Source: Candidatus Woesearchaeota archaeon
GTDB taxonomy: Archaea; Nanoarchaeota; Nanoarchaeia; Woesearchaeales; CALCXY01
NCBI GenBank assembly: GCA_030751555.1
Contig: JASMFX010000012.1
Coordinates: forward strand, 1 to 6,788
DNA length: 6,788 bases
Reading direction: 5' to 3'
Shown here: positions 1 to 5,751 of the stretch, piece by piece
Layout: the number at the start of each line of letters is the position of its first letter
Numbering within the stretch: position 1 is the stretch's first letter
The notes under the pieces: generated by a model
Seen by the model: the letters and a program-made list of their open reading frames with translations, nothing else
Told to the model about the DNA's origin: nothing
Database searches by the model: none
Made by a program: the position numbers and the translations under genes

Positions 1-24
1 ATTTTCTAAAATTAATAATAAGCG

Positions 25-32
25 TTTATAAA
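25..32 (-). promoter_or_regulatory. Archaeal TATA box for a gene beyond the left edge
   Basis: On the minus strand the sequence reads GCAAAGTTTATAAAC. The core AAAGTTTATAAAC is identical to the one in front of the three-gene surface operon at 1657-1664. It lies just past the stop of the 227-aa gene and would start a transcript running out of the window to the left. TTTATAAA is itself a palindrome; I chose the strand from the purine-rich bases upstream and the match to the other promoter. Confidence 0.45.
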
Positions 33-45
33 CTTTGCGACAAGT

Positions 46-729
46 TTAATCCACAGCAGTTGCAGCAAAGGTTATGGTCTGAGTAAATGATCCACTAAAC
101 TCATCTTCTGGAACCGTGACATTCACAAATATAAAGGCCTCATCCTCAGTGTCAGTAAAGTTAAGATTTGAGACATACTCTGTTCCTGCTGCGGTAGGCA
201 ATGCAGTATAAACCTCTTTTCCTTGTGTACAGTTACCTCCAGTAAGATTCAAATTCTGTACGTTTCCACACCTTACCATCATGCAGGAATTATCTGTTTT
301 ACAACCAGCAGTCCCGCTAAAATTTCCATCTCCAGCAGTAGCTTGATCATCTGCATAGATCTCCAAATCAATATTGGTTGAGCCATCATTCTGAATGGTT
401 ATGTTAGCAGTAACATTAGAACTATTCCATTGATCAGTACCATCAATCGCACCACTATGCGAATAAGAAGCATTCTCGCTTGCATTCCACTGTCCTGGCT
501 CCAAACTGCCCAAATTTATAGTACTAACAGGAACCGAAATAGCAGTGACAGAGGTAACAGACGCTGTCAAGGTTGCATTCCCGATAGAGGCAGTTGCTAA
601 CATGCCAGTTATTGCCATTGTTCCCTCAATCTCACTGATCTTGTTTAAGCTAAAAACCATACCTACGAATACAACAGATATAGCCATGACTATCAAAATC
701 GCCAATTTATTGTTGTCTATCTCAGCCAT
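46..729 (-). CDS. N-terminally anchored surface protein, paralogue A (227 aa)
   Basis: Last gene of a three-gene minus-strand operon. Residues 9-28 form one hydrophobic segment after a short polar start, so the protein is probably held by its N-terminus with the rest outside. No class III (pilin) peptidase site with a glycine before the hydrophobic stretch is obvious. The outer part is rich in Thr/Ser/Asn, has many N-x-S/T sequons and ends in a beta-strand-like segment (QTITFAATA). Four cysteines at 143, 149, 154 and 167 have exactly the spacing of the neighbouring paralogue and may form two disulfides. Landmarks shared with the paralogue are IEG, EPGQWNASEN, QNDGS, AAGTE and DEAF. The start is supported by AGAGGT seven to twelve bases upstream, overlapping the stop of the preceding gene. 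I do not recognise a named family; a surface-filament subunit or S-layer-associated protein are both possible. Confidence 0.85.
   Translation of the reverse strand: MAEIDNNKLAILIVMAISVVFVGMVFSLNKISEIEGTMAITGMLATASIGNATLTASVTSVTAISVPVSTINLGSLEPGQWNASENASYSHSGAIDGTDQWNSSNVTANITIQNDGSTNIDLEIYADDQATAGDGNFSGTAGCKTDNSCMMVRCGNVQNLNLTGGNCTQGKEVYTALPTAAGTEYVSNLNFTDTEDEAFIFVNVTVPEDEFSGSFTQTITFAATAVD
479..501. repeat. 23-bp exact repeat, copy 1 (inside paralogue A)
   Basis: These 23 bases, ending in CCACTGTCCTGGCTC, recur exactly at 1179-1201 in the paralogous gene and encode the shared EPGQWNAS segment. Flanking DNA stays similar for a further 20-30 bases. Identity at silent positions goes beyond what conservation of the protein alone requires. 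Confidence 0.75.
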
Positions 730-739
730 TTTTTACCTC

Positions 740-1411
740 TTATGATGCCGAAGCAGCAAATGTTATTTGTTGTGATAAGGTTCTTGTTGGTTCATCTGTG
801 GGAATAGTAAGATTAATAGCAAAAAACGCTTCGTCTGTAGCATCAGTATAATTAAGCTTGACAACAAATTCAGTCCCAGCTGCAATAGGCATCTGTATAT
901 AATTATCCTGCTTGCCATTAACGCATTGTGACCCTCCAGTACCATTATCCTGTACAGTAAGACATCTCACCTTGTAACAAGTATTTGTAGCTGCACAACC
1001 TCCTGTACCTGAAAAAGGACCTGCCCCTGAAGCATCACTTGTTTGATTTTGATCATAGACTTCAATATCAATAGGAACAGAGCCATCATTTTGAACAGTG
1101 AAATTTGAAGTGACATTGGTATTATTGTAATGAGTATCTTCATATTCAGAAGTACCATGAGAATAAGAGGAATTCTCACTTGCATTCCACTGTCCTGGCT
1201 CAATAGCACCTAGATCAATTGTTCCGCTTATTGTGATAAAGGTAGTAGATGATACTGAAAGGGAGACTGTACCAGTGGCAGCTCCAGTAACACTTGCCAT
1301 AGAACCTTCAATAGTATCAATACGATAAAGACTAAATAATGTGCCAGCAAACACTGTAACAATTGTCAATACAAGCAATATTGCAAGATTATTGTTATTC
1401 AAGTTGCTCAT
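740..1411 (-). CDS. N-terminally anchored surface protein, paralogue B (223 aa)
   Basis: Middle gene of the surface operon and a clear paralogue of the gene after it. It has a hydrophobic anchor at residues 9-28, the IEG motif at 34-36, EPGQWNASEN at 71-80, QNDGS at 107-111, AAGTE at 177-181, DEAF at 193-196 and a C-terminal QQITFAA strand. Cysteines at 139, 145, 150 and 163 have spacings 6, 5 and 13, identical to paralogue A. Sequons are frequent, as expected for an N-glycosylated archaeal surface protein. The start overlaps the end of the 78-aa gene by 17 bases in another frame and has no Shine-Dalgarno sequence, so translation is probably coupled to the upstream gene. DNA identity with paralogue A is high around EPGQWNAS, pointing to recent duplication or gene conversion. 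Function is unknown beyond surface location; two similar subunits side by side would fit a heteromeric surface structure. Confidence 0.85.
   Translation of the reverse strand: MSNLNNNNLAILLVLTIVTVFAGTLFSLYRIDTIEGSMASVTGAATGTVSLSVSSTTFITISGTIDLGAIEPGQWNASENSSYSHGTSEYEDTHYNNTNVTSNFTVQNDGSVPIDIEVYDQNQTSDASGAGPFSGTGGCAATNTCYKVRCLTVQDNGTGGSQCVNGKQDNYIQMPIAAGTEFVVKLNYTDATDEAFFAINLTIPTDEPTRTLSQQITFAASAS
1179..1201. repeat. 23-bp exact repeat, copy 2 (inside paralogue B)
   Basis: Exact partner of the stretch at 479-501, offset by 700 bases. It is a coding repeat produced by duplication of the surface-protein gene, not a mobile element. Confidence 0.75.
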
Positions 1412-1631
1412 TAGGATTGATAACCTCTGCTTTTAATATCCCTACTGCTGCACTATCAGCAGGCCCTGCTGATTCAGCACCTCCTGCACTCGGAAGCTCT
1501 CCACTTTGCATTGCAGCCATCTTTTGTTTAACTCCATTTACTTCTTTAAAAAGGATATATGTACTTACCGAAGATACAATTATTACTAAAATAACTAAAT
1601 AGAACAAACCCCTTTTACTAATTTCTCCCAT
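1395..1631 (-). CDS. Small single-pass membrane protein (78 aa), first gene of the surface operon
   Basis: The protein has a short basic start (MGEISKRG), one strong membrane segment at about residues 9-28, then a short linker and a low-complexity tail rich in Ala, Gly, Ser and Pro (around residues 45-65). Its N-terminal build resembles the two larger anchored proteins that follow, so it may be a minor or scaffold component of the same surface assembly; this is inference from position and topology. The start has TGGTAAC just upstream, the same sequence that precedes the gene at 5950, and lies only a few bases after the start site predicted from the TATA box at 1657-1664. Its end overlaps the next gene by 17 bases. 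I recognise no family. Confidence 0.75.
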   Translation of the reverse strand: MGEISKRGLFYLVILVIIVSSVSTYILFKEVNGVKQKMAAMQSGELPSAGGAESAGPADSAAVGILKAEVINPNEQLE

Positions 1632-1656
1632 AAGTTACCATTATTCAGTTTTCGAG

Positions 1657-1664
1657 TTTATAAA
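1657..1664 (-). promoter_or_regulatory. TATA box of the three-gene surface operon
   Basis: The minus strand reads CGAAAAGTTTATAAACTCG, a purine-rich BRE-like stretch followed by TTTATAAA. The centre is about 30 bases before the ATG at 1631. With the usual archaeal distance of about 25-27 bases to the start site, the mRNA would begin near 1634 and be almost leaderless. Confidence 0.7.
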
Positions 1665-1741
1665 CTTTTCGTGTTTCAGATATACAGTTAATTCTTAACG
1701 AATGTTATGCGAAAAAACTAAAAAAGAGAGTACCAATTATG

Positions 1742-1754
1742 TATCATTATGATA
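1742..1754. promoter_or_regulatory. Palindromic operator candidate O1 (TATCATTATGATA)
   Basis: Perfect inverted repeat TATCA-N3-TGATA. With its flanks it reads ATGTATCATTATGATATAC and matches the site at 1814-1826 at nearly every position. It lies between the two divergent promoters, about 80 bp behind the minus-strand TATA box and 50 bp before the plus-strand one. Probable target of the RHH protein encoded at 1840. Start-to-start distance to the second site is 72 bp, close to seven helical turns. Confidence 0.6.
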
Positions 1755-1803
1755 TACTCCACCTAATTTCTGCCTAAAAAATACCTAAAAATAATCCGAA
1801 AAC

Positions 1804-1811
1804 CTTAAATA
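1804..1811 (+). promoter_or_regulatory. TATA box of the RHH / surface glycoprotein operon
   Basis: The sequence CCGAAAACCTTAAATATG contains an A-rich BRE-like stretch and the TATA-like CTTAAATA. It is centred about 33 bases before the ATG at 1840, giving a predicted start near 1833 and a leader of only some seven bases. The palindrome at 1814-1826 sits between this box and the predicted start site. Confidence 0.6.
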
Positions 1812-1813
1812 TG

Positions 1814-1826
1814 TATCAATATGATA
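1814..1826. promoter_or_regulatory. Palindromic operator candidate O2 (TATCAATATGATA)
   Basis: Second TATCA-N3-TGATA palindrome, differing from the site at 1742-1754 only in the centre, with the same outer flanks (ATG before, TA after). It lies immediately downstream of the TATA box and ahead of the RHH gene's predicted start site. A bound repressor there would block polymerase recruitment, the usual arrangement for an archaeal autorepressor. Confidence 0.65.
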
Positions 1827-1839
1827 TATCCTAGATAAA

Positions 1840-1998
1840 ATGGCGGATTTAATCCATATTAGAGTTGGAAAGAAAATTAAGAGTAAAATGAATGAACTCA
1901 TAGAGGATGGCCTATTTACTAACCAATCAGAAATTGCCAGAGAAGCTATCAGAGATCTAATGATTAAATACAAAGTTGATATAAAGAAGAAAAAATGA
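1840..1998 (+). CDS. Ribbon-helix-helix (CopG/MetJ-like) DNA-binding protein, 52 aa
   Basis: A 52-codon frame from ATG at 1840 to TGA at 1996 encodes a typical short RHH regulator. It has an N-terminal strand ADLIHIRVG at residues 2-10, helix 1 at about 11-22 (KKIKSKMNELIE), a turn at DGLFTNQS, and helix 2 at about 30-45 (SEIAREAIRDLMIKYK). A basic tail ends in KKKK. RHH proteins bind DNA as dimers, inserting the paired strand into the major groove of short palindromes. Two matching palindromes lie directly upstream, one over the promoter, so it is probably an autorepressor. The final ATGA overlaps the start of the surface-protein gene, so both are probably translated in a coupled way. It has no Shine-Dalgarno sequence, in line with a near-leaderless mRNA. 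A toxin-antitoxin antitoxin is less likely because the partner is a large membrane protein. Confidence 0.85.
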   Translation: MADLIHIRVGKKIKSKMNELIEDGLFTNQSEIAREAIRDLMIKYKVDIKKKK

Positions 1999-3188
1999 AG
2001 CATCTGCACTCTACAAGCAAGCTAATCGTTGTTTTTGCTATCATAATTGGAAGTTTGTTCATACTAGATCTCTTTCCTAAGCAAGAAAGAATAGACATCT
2101 CAGGAGCTGCGTCAGGATCCATTGTCATCTGCATCAACAGAAAACCAGACATAAATTCCAGCTGCAATACAACAGCAACAGTCTCAGTAGGATATAACTG
2201 CACAGTAAATGGCAGTGGAAGAGATAGTGGTCAGACAATAACATTCCTTGATAATACTTCATTATTTAATATAAGCCAGACAGGAGGAATTAATTTCACC
2301 CCTATCAATGCAGACATTGGTAATACCTCCATAGAGTTAAGGGTAGAAGACAACTCTAGCTGTGCAAATAACAGATCTATTAATTCCTTTTTCCTTAATA
2401 TTTCAAGCGGTTGCGTTAACACAGTCCCCACCCTAAATCTCTCGTGCAACGCCTCTGGCAGCATTAATCTCAACTATTCTTGCATCCTCAATGTAAGCAC
2501 AGAAGATGATGATCAGCATCTCAACTACTCTACAAACACCTCAATTTTTGAGATCAACCTTACAGGTGGCTTTAATTTTACCCCTGTAACCGATGATCTG
2601 GGAGAACATTCCATCCTCATTACCATAGCTGATAACTCAACCTGTTCAAATAACGTCACCTCCAAGGTATTTAATCTCACCCTGGAACGGCAATGTGGTG
2701 ATGGTGGCTGTGATACCAACGAATCAACCACCTCTTGTACAGAAGATTGTGGCACAACTGCTGCTGAGGAAGCAGAAAAGAAAAAAGCCACAGAATCACG
2801 AAGAAGAACCTCAAGGCCTAAAAAAATAGGAAAACCTTCAGTTAGCAAACCACCACCAAAAAAGCCCTTACCAGACACCTCAAAAGGAAAACCACCTCTG
2901 GATAAAGAATCAGGACTGATAGACACAGGCCAGTTAGTTGGAGCAGCAGGTAACATCCTCTCCCGCTTAACAGGTGTAATCAAAGACAATCTTACTAGAC
3001 CAGTTATCTGGATAGCAGTGATTCTTGTCATTGTACTCATTATTATCATATGGCGCATGAGGGGAAAGGGTAAAGAACCAACATTTACGAACATCATGGA
3101 TGAGCAAAAGGCAAAATACAAGGAAGTTGTAGATGAATTAAATGCTAGGAAAGAAAAGGAAATGGAAAAAATTAAGGAAAATAAGTGA
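1995..3188 (+). CDS. Cell-surface glycoprotein: two Cys-rich repeats, CGDG motif, C-terminal membrane anchor (397 aa)
   Basis: Domains in order: an N-terminal hydrophobic segment at 9-27 (signal or anchor); two homologous repeats at about 57-140 and 151-234; a CGDG-type motif with cysteines at 234, 239, 248 and 252; a Lys/Pro/Ser-rich spacer at about 258-305; a second membrane helix at about 336-353; and a charged cytoplasmic tail with coiled-coil character at about 368-397. Each repeat follows CN...Y.C...N.S, NTS.F.I..TGG.NFTP...D.G..SI and ends in a DNS.C.NN strand, which suggests an Ig/cadherin-like beta sandwich with disulfides. About twenty N-x-S/T sequons point to heavy glycosylation. 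The CGDG.CD..E....C..DC pattern is one I associate with archaeal surface proteins; its role is not settled. It starts inside the stop of the RHH gene (ATGA). Possible roles are adhesion or a cell-envelope receptor; the substrate or partner is unknown. Confidence 0.85.
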   Translation: MKHLHSTSKLIVVFAIIIGSLFILDLFPKQERIDISGAASGSIVICINRKPDINSSCNTTATVSVGYNCTVNGSGRDSGQTITFLDNTSLFNISQTGGINFTPINADIGNTSIELRVEDNSSCANNRSINSFFLNISSGCVNTVPTLNLSCNASGSINLNYSCILNVSTEDDDQHLNYSTNTSIFEINLTGGFNFTPVTDDLGEHSILITIADNSTCSNNVTSKVFNLTLERQCGDGGCDTNESTTSCTEDCGTTAAEEAEKKKATESRRRTSRPKKIGKPSVSKPPPKKPLPDTSKGKPPLDKESGLIDTGQLVGAAGNILSRLTGVIKDNLTRPVIWIAVILVIVLIIIIWRMRGKGKEPTFTNIMDEQKAKYKEVVDELNARKEKEMEKIKENK

Positions 3189-3259
3189 TTTAAGAGATTC
3201 CTTCTAAAATACTTTGTAATGACTAAGATCTAGACAAACCAATCCCCTCTACAATTTTA

Positions 3260-3276
3260 TTACATAATTAGATAAA
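3260..3276 (+). repeat. 17-bp direct repeat, copy 1, upstream of the HTH gene
   Basis: TTACATAATTAGATAAA, repeated exactly at 3281-3297. The 21-bp period equals two DNA turns, so both copies face the same side of the helix. They abut the TATA box at 3298 and look like tandem activator or repressor sites. Confidence 0.7.
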
Positions 3277-3280
3277 ATAC

Positions 3281-3297
3281 TTACATAATTAGATAAA
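3281..3297 (+). repeat. 17-bp direct repeat, copy 2, abutting the TATA box
   Basis: Exact second copy of TTACATAATTAGATAAA. It ends one base before TTTATAAA at 3298-3305, covering the BRE position, so a bound protein would either compete with or recruit TFB/TBP. Confidence 0.7.
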
Positions 3298-3305
3298 TTT
3301 ATAAA
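3298..3305 (+). promoter_or_regulatory. TATA box of the split HTH gene
   Basis: TTTATAAA follows an A/T-rich stretch. The predicted start site is near 3327, only a few bases before the TTG at 3330, so the mRNA would be practically leaderless. This supports that unusual start codon. Confidence 0.6.
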
Positions 3306-3329
3306 GAAATAACCCTATTTTAGCTTATT

Positions 3330-3584
3330 TTGAGGCAAAAAGAGGTTAAATTACGCTCCAATCCCAGTGAGCAGCAGATTAAGATAGAAAACATCATCAA
3401 ACAACTCCATGACAAGGAGTCAAACGCCGAAAAACTGGCATTAATTCTTGACATTGCCCAAAAAAAGACAAGAATAACCTCTAAACAGTTTATCCCAACT
3501 TCAATCTTTAGCAAAGAGATAAGCACTTTCGAATCTGCAGTAAAGTTTCTCAAGGATGAACACAAGCTTTGCAAAGCTAGCTAA
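3330..3584 (+). CDS. Helix-turn-helix protein, N-terminal part (84 aa, TTG start, probably frameshifted)
   Basis: The frame opens with TTG. An in-frame TAG at 3321 lies just upstream and there is no in-frame ATG or GTG further in, and the TATA box puts transcription start beside it. Residues 1-50 are charged and probably helical. Residues 55-80, starting IPTSIF and running to FLKDEHKL, are the first half of a DNA-binding repeat. The matching second copy is intact in the next frame (IPITIF...YLREELQL followed by SYKEIGAILKRNKQTVY). Here the reading frame leaves the domain right after KL at 3567-3569 and stops four codons later, while the missing recognition helix (SFAKLAKKLNKSYQTVW) continues in the +1 frame. 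The product alone would lack a complete HTH. Likely one gene with the following frame, broken by a small indel, an assembly error, or read by +1 frameshifting. Confidence 0.65.
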   Translation: MRQKEVKLRSNPSEQQIKIENIIKQLHDKESNAEKLALILDIAQKKTRITSKQFIPTSIFSKEISTFESAVKFLKDEHKLCKAS

Positions 3585-3858
3585 AAAGCTCAATAAAAGC
3601 TACCAAACAGTCTGGCAAACCTATAATCATGCCCAAAGCAAGCATCCAATTAAGCTGAGAATCAAGCCATCAATAATCCAAATCCCTATCACCATATTCA
3701 GAAAGCAGTGCACTACCGTACTTCAGTCATTAGTAACCTATCTACGAGAAGAATTACAATTATCATACAAAGAAATCGGAGCCATCTTGAAACGAAATAA
3801 ACAAACAGTTTATACTATCCACACGAGAAACCAAACAAAACCATTAAAAACAGCATAG
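3556..3858 (+). CDS. Helix-turn-helix protein, C-terminal part (100 aa frame)
   Basis: Residues 4-20 (SFAKLAKKLNKSYQTVW) form the HTH of repeat 1. Residues 43-89 form a complete repeat 2: IPITIF, a helix LQSLVTYLREEL, then LSYKEIGAILKRNKQTVY, which looks like an HTH of the sigma-region-4 type. The two repeats align without large gaps once the preceding frame is joined at KL|SF. The ATG at 3556 has no usable ribosome site (AAGG touches the start) and lies inside the upstream frame, so independent initiation is doubtful. The expected product is a two-repeat DNA-binding protein of about 175 residues. I know the pattern of IP..IF, Y/FLK..L.LS...IA and LN...T(I/V)W from small archaeal HTH proteins but cannot name the family. 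The protease gene follows after 14 bases and may be co-transcribed. Confidence 0.65.
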   Translation: MNTSFAKLAKKLNKSYQTVWQTYNHAQSKHPIKLRIKPSIIQIPITIFRKQCTTVLQSLVTYLREELQLSYKEIGAILKRNKQTVYTIHTRNQTKPLKTA

Positions 3859-3872
3859 CATTCCCCCTCAGT

Positions 3873-5741
3873 ATGAAAAAGTTGATGTTTTTCTTTTGCA
3901 TGCTGCTGTTATTAGCAAGCCCTGTAATGGCTCTACAAGGCCACATAAAGCTATTAGCAGTGCAAGAAGATACACGAGAAGGAAATGTAGCGGATTTATT
4001 CCTTGAAATCATTCCAGGAAGAGGAAGAGTATTTATTGAAACATTTCCCTTAACAAAAATTGACACGCAGATCTCCACCAGATTTGCAAAAGAGGTAGCA
4101 TGCAGTCTATTGGATGCTAATTGTAACAAGTATGATTTTATCTACACCATACGCTCAAGAGCCTACATCATAGGAGGTCCAAGTGCTGGTGCTGCAATCT
4201 CTGTTCTAACCATGTCTCTACTGGAAGGCTTTACACCTAATCAAAATATTGCCCTCACTGGAACAATAAACAGTGGAGGCTATATCGGCCCTGTGTCTGG
4301 AATCAAAGAAAAAATAAAGGCAGGAGCTGAAGAAAACCTAGAAACAATCCTTATACCCAGCGGCACTAGATTTTTTGAGAATAAAACTGAGACAGAGAAC
4401 GGAACAATAATCTCTAATGTCACAATTGATTTAGTAAAATATGGGGAAGAATTAGGGATTGAGGTAAAAGAAATCATTGACATAGAAGATGCATTGTTTG
4501 AATTTACAGGCATATCAAAAAAAAGCGTTGATGGGAATCTTGAATTAACTGATGAATATACAAAGGTCATGCAGCTCCTTTCTGAAAAATTATGTAATAG
4601 AACCAAAGATATCCAGAAAAAATTCTTAGAAGCCAACCCCAAAGTATTGCCCAATGAAGCAATGGTTGAATTAGAAAAGAGAAGTATTAATCTCACAGAA
4701 AGAGCTGAGATTGAGAAAGCAAAACAAAACTACTATTCAGCAGCCTCTTTCTGTTTTGGAGCCAACTATCAGTATAGAAGGCTGTATTTTGAAACAATAA
4801 ACCTTTCAGATACGCAAATTGTTAATGAAGCAAAGCAATTAAAATCAACCCTGGAAGATATTAAGAAAAAAATAGATAAAAATGAATTAAAAACAGTGAC
4901 AGACTTGCAAACATTCCTCATTGTCAAAGATCGAATCAATGAAGCTACCCAGAATGTTGAGACGATTATTGAAAAAAATGACTCTTCGAGTGATAAATTA
5001 GCCTATGCAATGGAGAGAGCATACAGTGCTGTTTCCTGGAGTAATTTTTTCAATAAAGGAAATCAAAAAGTCACATTAAATGAAGAAATTGTTAAAGAAT
5101 CCTGCATTAAGAAACTTGCAGAAGCCGAAGAGAGACTACAGTACACAACCATTTTCTTAACATCTGGCCTGGAATCAATAAAAAAGGAGATTGAAAACGC
5201 TCAGGCAGATCTTCATAACAATCAGTTTGCCTTGTGCCTATTCAAGTCATCAAAAGCAAAATCCGCATCAGATGTTATTCTGAACAACATAGGGGTTCAA
5301 CAAAAACAGATTCCAAAGGTGATTGAGAATAAGCTGGGGATTGTGAAAAAAAGTATAATAAGAGAAACCAAAAAAGGCATTTTTCCAATTATGGGATACA
5401 GCTATTATGAATATGCCTCATCACTATCCAAATACGACCCATTATCTTCATTAGTTTACATTGAATACGCCACTGAATTAAGCAATTTTGATATGTATTT
5501 TAGCAATGGAAAGGAAAAAGAGTGGAATATTGGGACTGCATTTATTACCCAAAATGAATTAGAAAGATTTGATAAGATACTTGGAAAAGGATATCTAGAA
5601 ATTAAAGATCCTCGTTTAGTGCTCATAATCGGTATTATTGTTGGAATACTATCCAGTGTTGTTGCAATTATCTGCTATGATATTTATAAGCTTAAGAAAA
5701 AAAAGAATAAAAAGAGTAAGAAAAGAAAGCGAAAGTCATAA
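3873..5741 (+). CDS. Membrane-anchored, secreted Lon-type (S16) serine protease without AAA+ domain (622 aa)
   Basis: A signal peptide (residues 1-20, KKLMFFFCMLLLLASPVMA) is followed by a Lon-type proteolytic domain at about 22-212. The nucleophile is Ser104 in GGPSAG and the general base Lys147 in GIKEK. Their 43-residue spacing equals Ser679-Lys722 of E. coli Lon, and ALTGTINSGGYIGPVSG and TILIPSG are further Lon landmarks. No Walker motifs are present, so proteolysis is ATP-independent. Residues about 215-575 are largely helical and rich in Lys/Glu, perhaps a coiled-coil recognition arm. A membrane helix at 582-604 and a very basic 18-residue cytoplasmic tail (KLKKKKNKKSKKRKRKS) anchor the C-terminus, leaving the active site outside. 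This matches the predicted archaeal secreted S16 proteases (COG1750-like). Substrates are unknown; nearby surface proteins are candidates. There is no Shine-Dalgarno sequence; a weak TATA-like TTTATACT lies at 3809-3816. Confidence 0.9.
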   Translation: MKKLMFFFCMLLLLASPVMALQGHIKLLAVQEDTREGNVADLFLEIIPGRGRVFIETFPLTKIDTQISTRFAKEVACSLLDANCNKYDFIYTIRSRAYIIGGPSAGAAISVLTMSLLEGFTPNQNIALTGTINSGGYIGPVSGIKEKIKAGAEENLETILIPSGTRFFENKTETENGTIISNVTIDLVKYGEELGIEVKEIIDIEDALFEFTGISKKSVDGNLELTDEYTKVMQLLSEKLCNRTKDIQKKFLEANPKVLPNEAMVELEKRSINLTERAEIEKAKQNYYSAASFCFGANYQYRRLYFETINLSDTQIVNEAKQLKSTLEDIKKKIDKNELKTVTDLQTFLIVKDRINEATQNVETIIEKNDSSSDKLAYAMERAYSAVSWSNFFNKGNQKVTLNEEIVKESCIKKLAEAEERLQYTTIFLTSGLESIKKEIENAQADLHNNQFALCLFKSSKAKSASDVILNNIGVQQKQIPKVIENKLGIVKKSIIRETKKGIFPIMGYSYYEYASSLSKYDPLSSLVYIEYATELSNFDMYFSNGKEKEWNIGTAFITQNELERFDKILGKGYLEIKDPRLVLIIGIIVGILSSVVAIICYDIYKLKKKKNKKSKKRKRKS

Positions 5742-5751
5742 TAAAAAAAGG

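Noticed and set aside
46..1411. Type IV pilin-like (class III signal) proteins
   Set aside because: The hydrophobic segment is near the N-terminus, but the short charged leader with a Gly/Ala before the cleavage site and following Gln typical of archaeal pilins is not seen, so only anchored surface protein is claimed.
2525..3121. 198-codon open frame on the minus strand
   Set aside because: It lies wholly inside the surface glycoprotein gene in antisense. The plus-strand protein has clear repeats, sequons and membrane helices, while the antisense product shows no coherent domain.
1840..3188. Toxin-antitoxin module (RHH antitoxin plus downstream toxin)
   Set aside because: The downstream product is a 397-aa glycosylated membrane protein with repeats, unlike any small toxin family.
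3260..3297. CRISPR-like repeat pair
   Set aside because: Only two copies with a four-base gap, directly before a TATA box; spacer-sized gaps and further repeats are absent.
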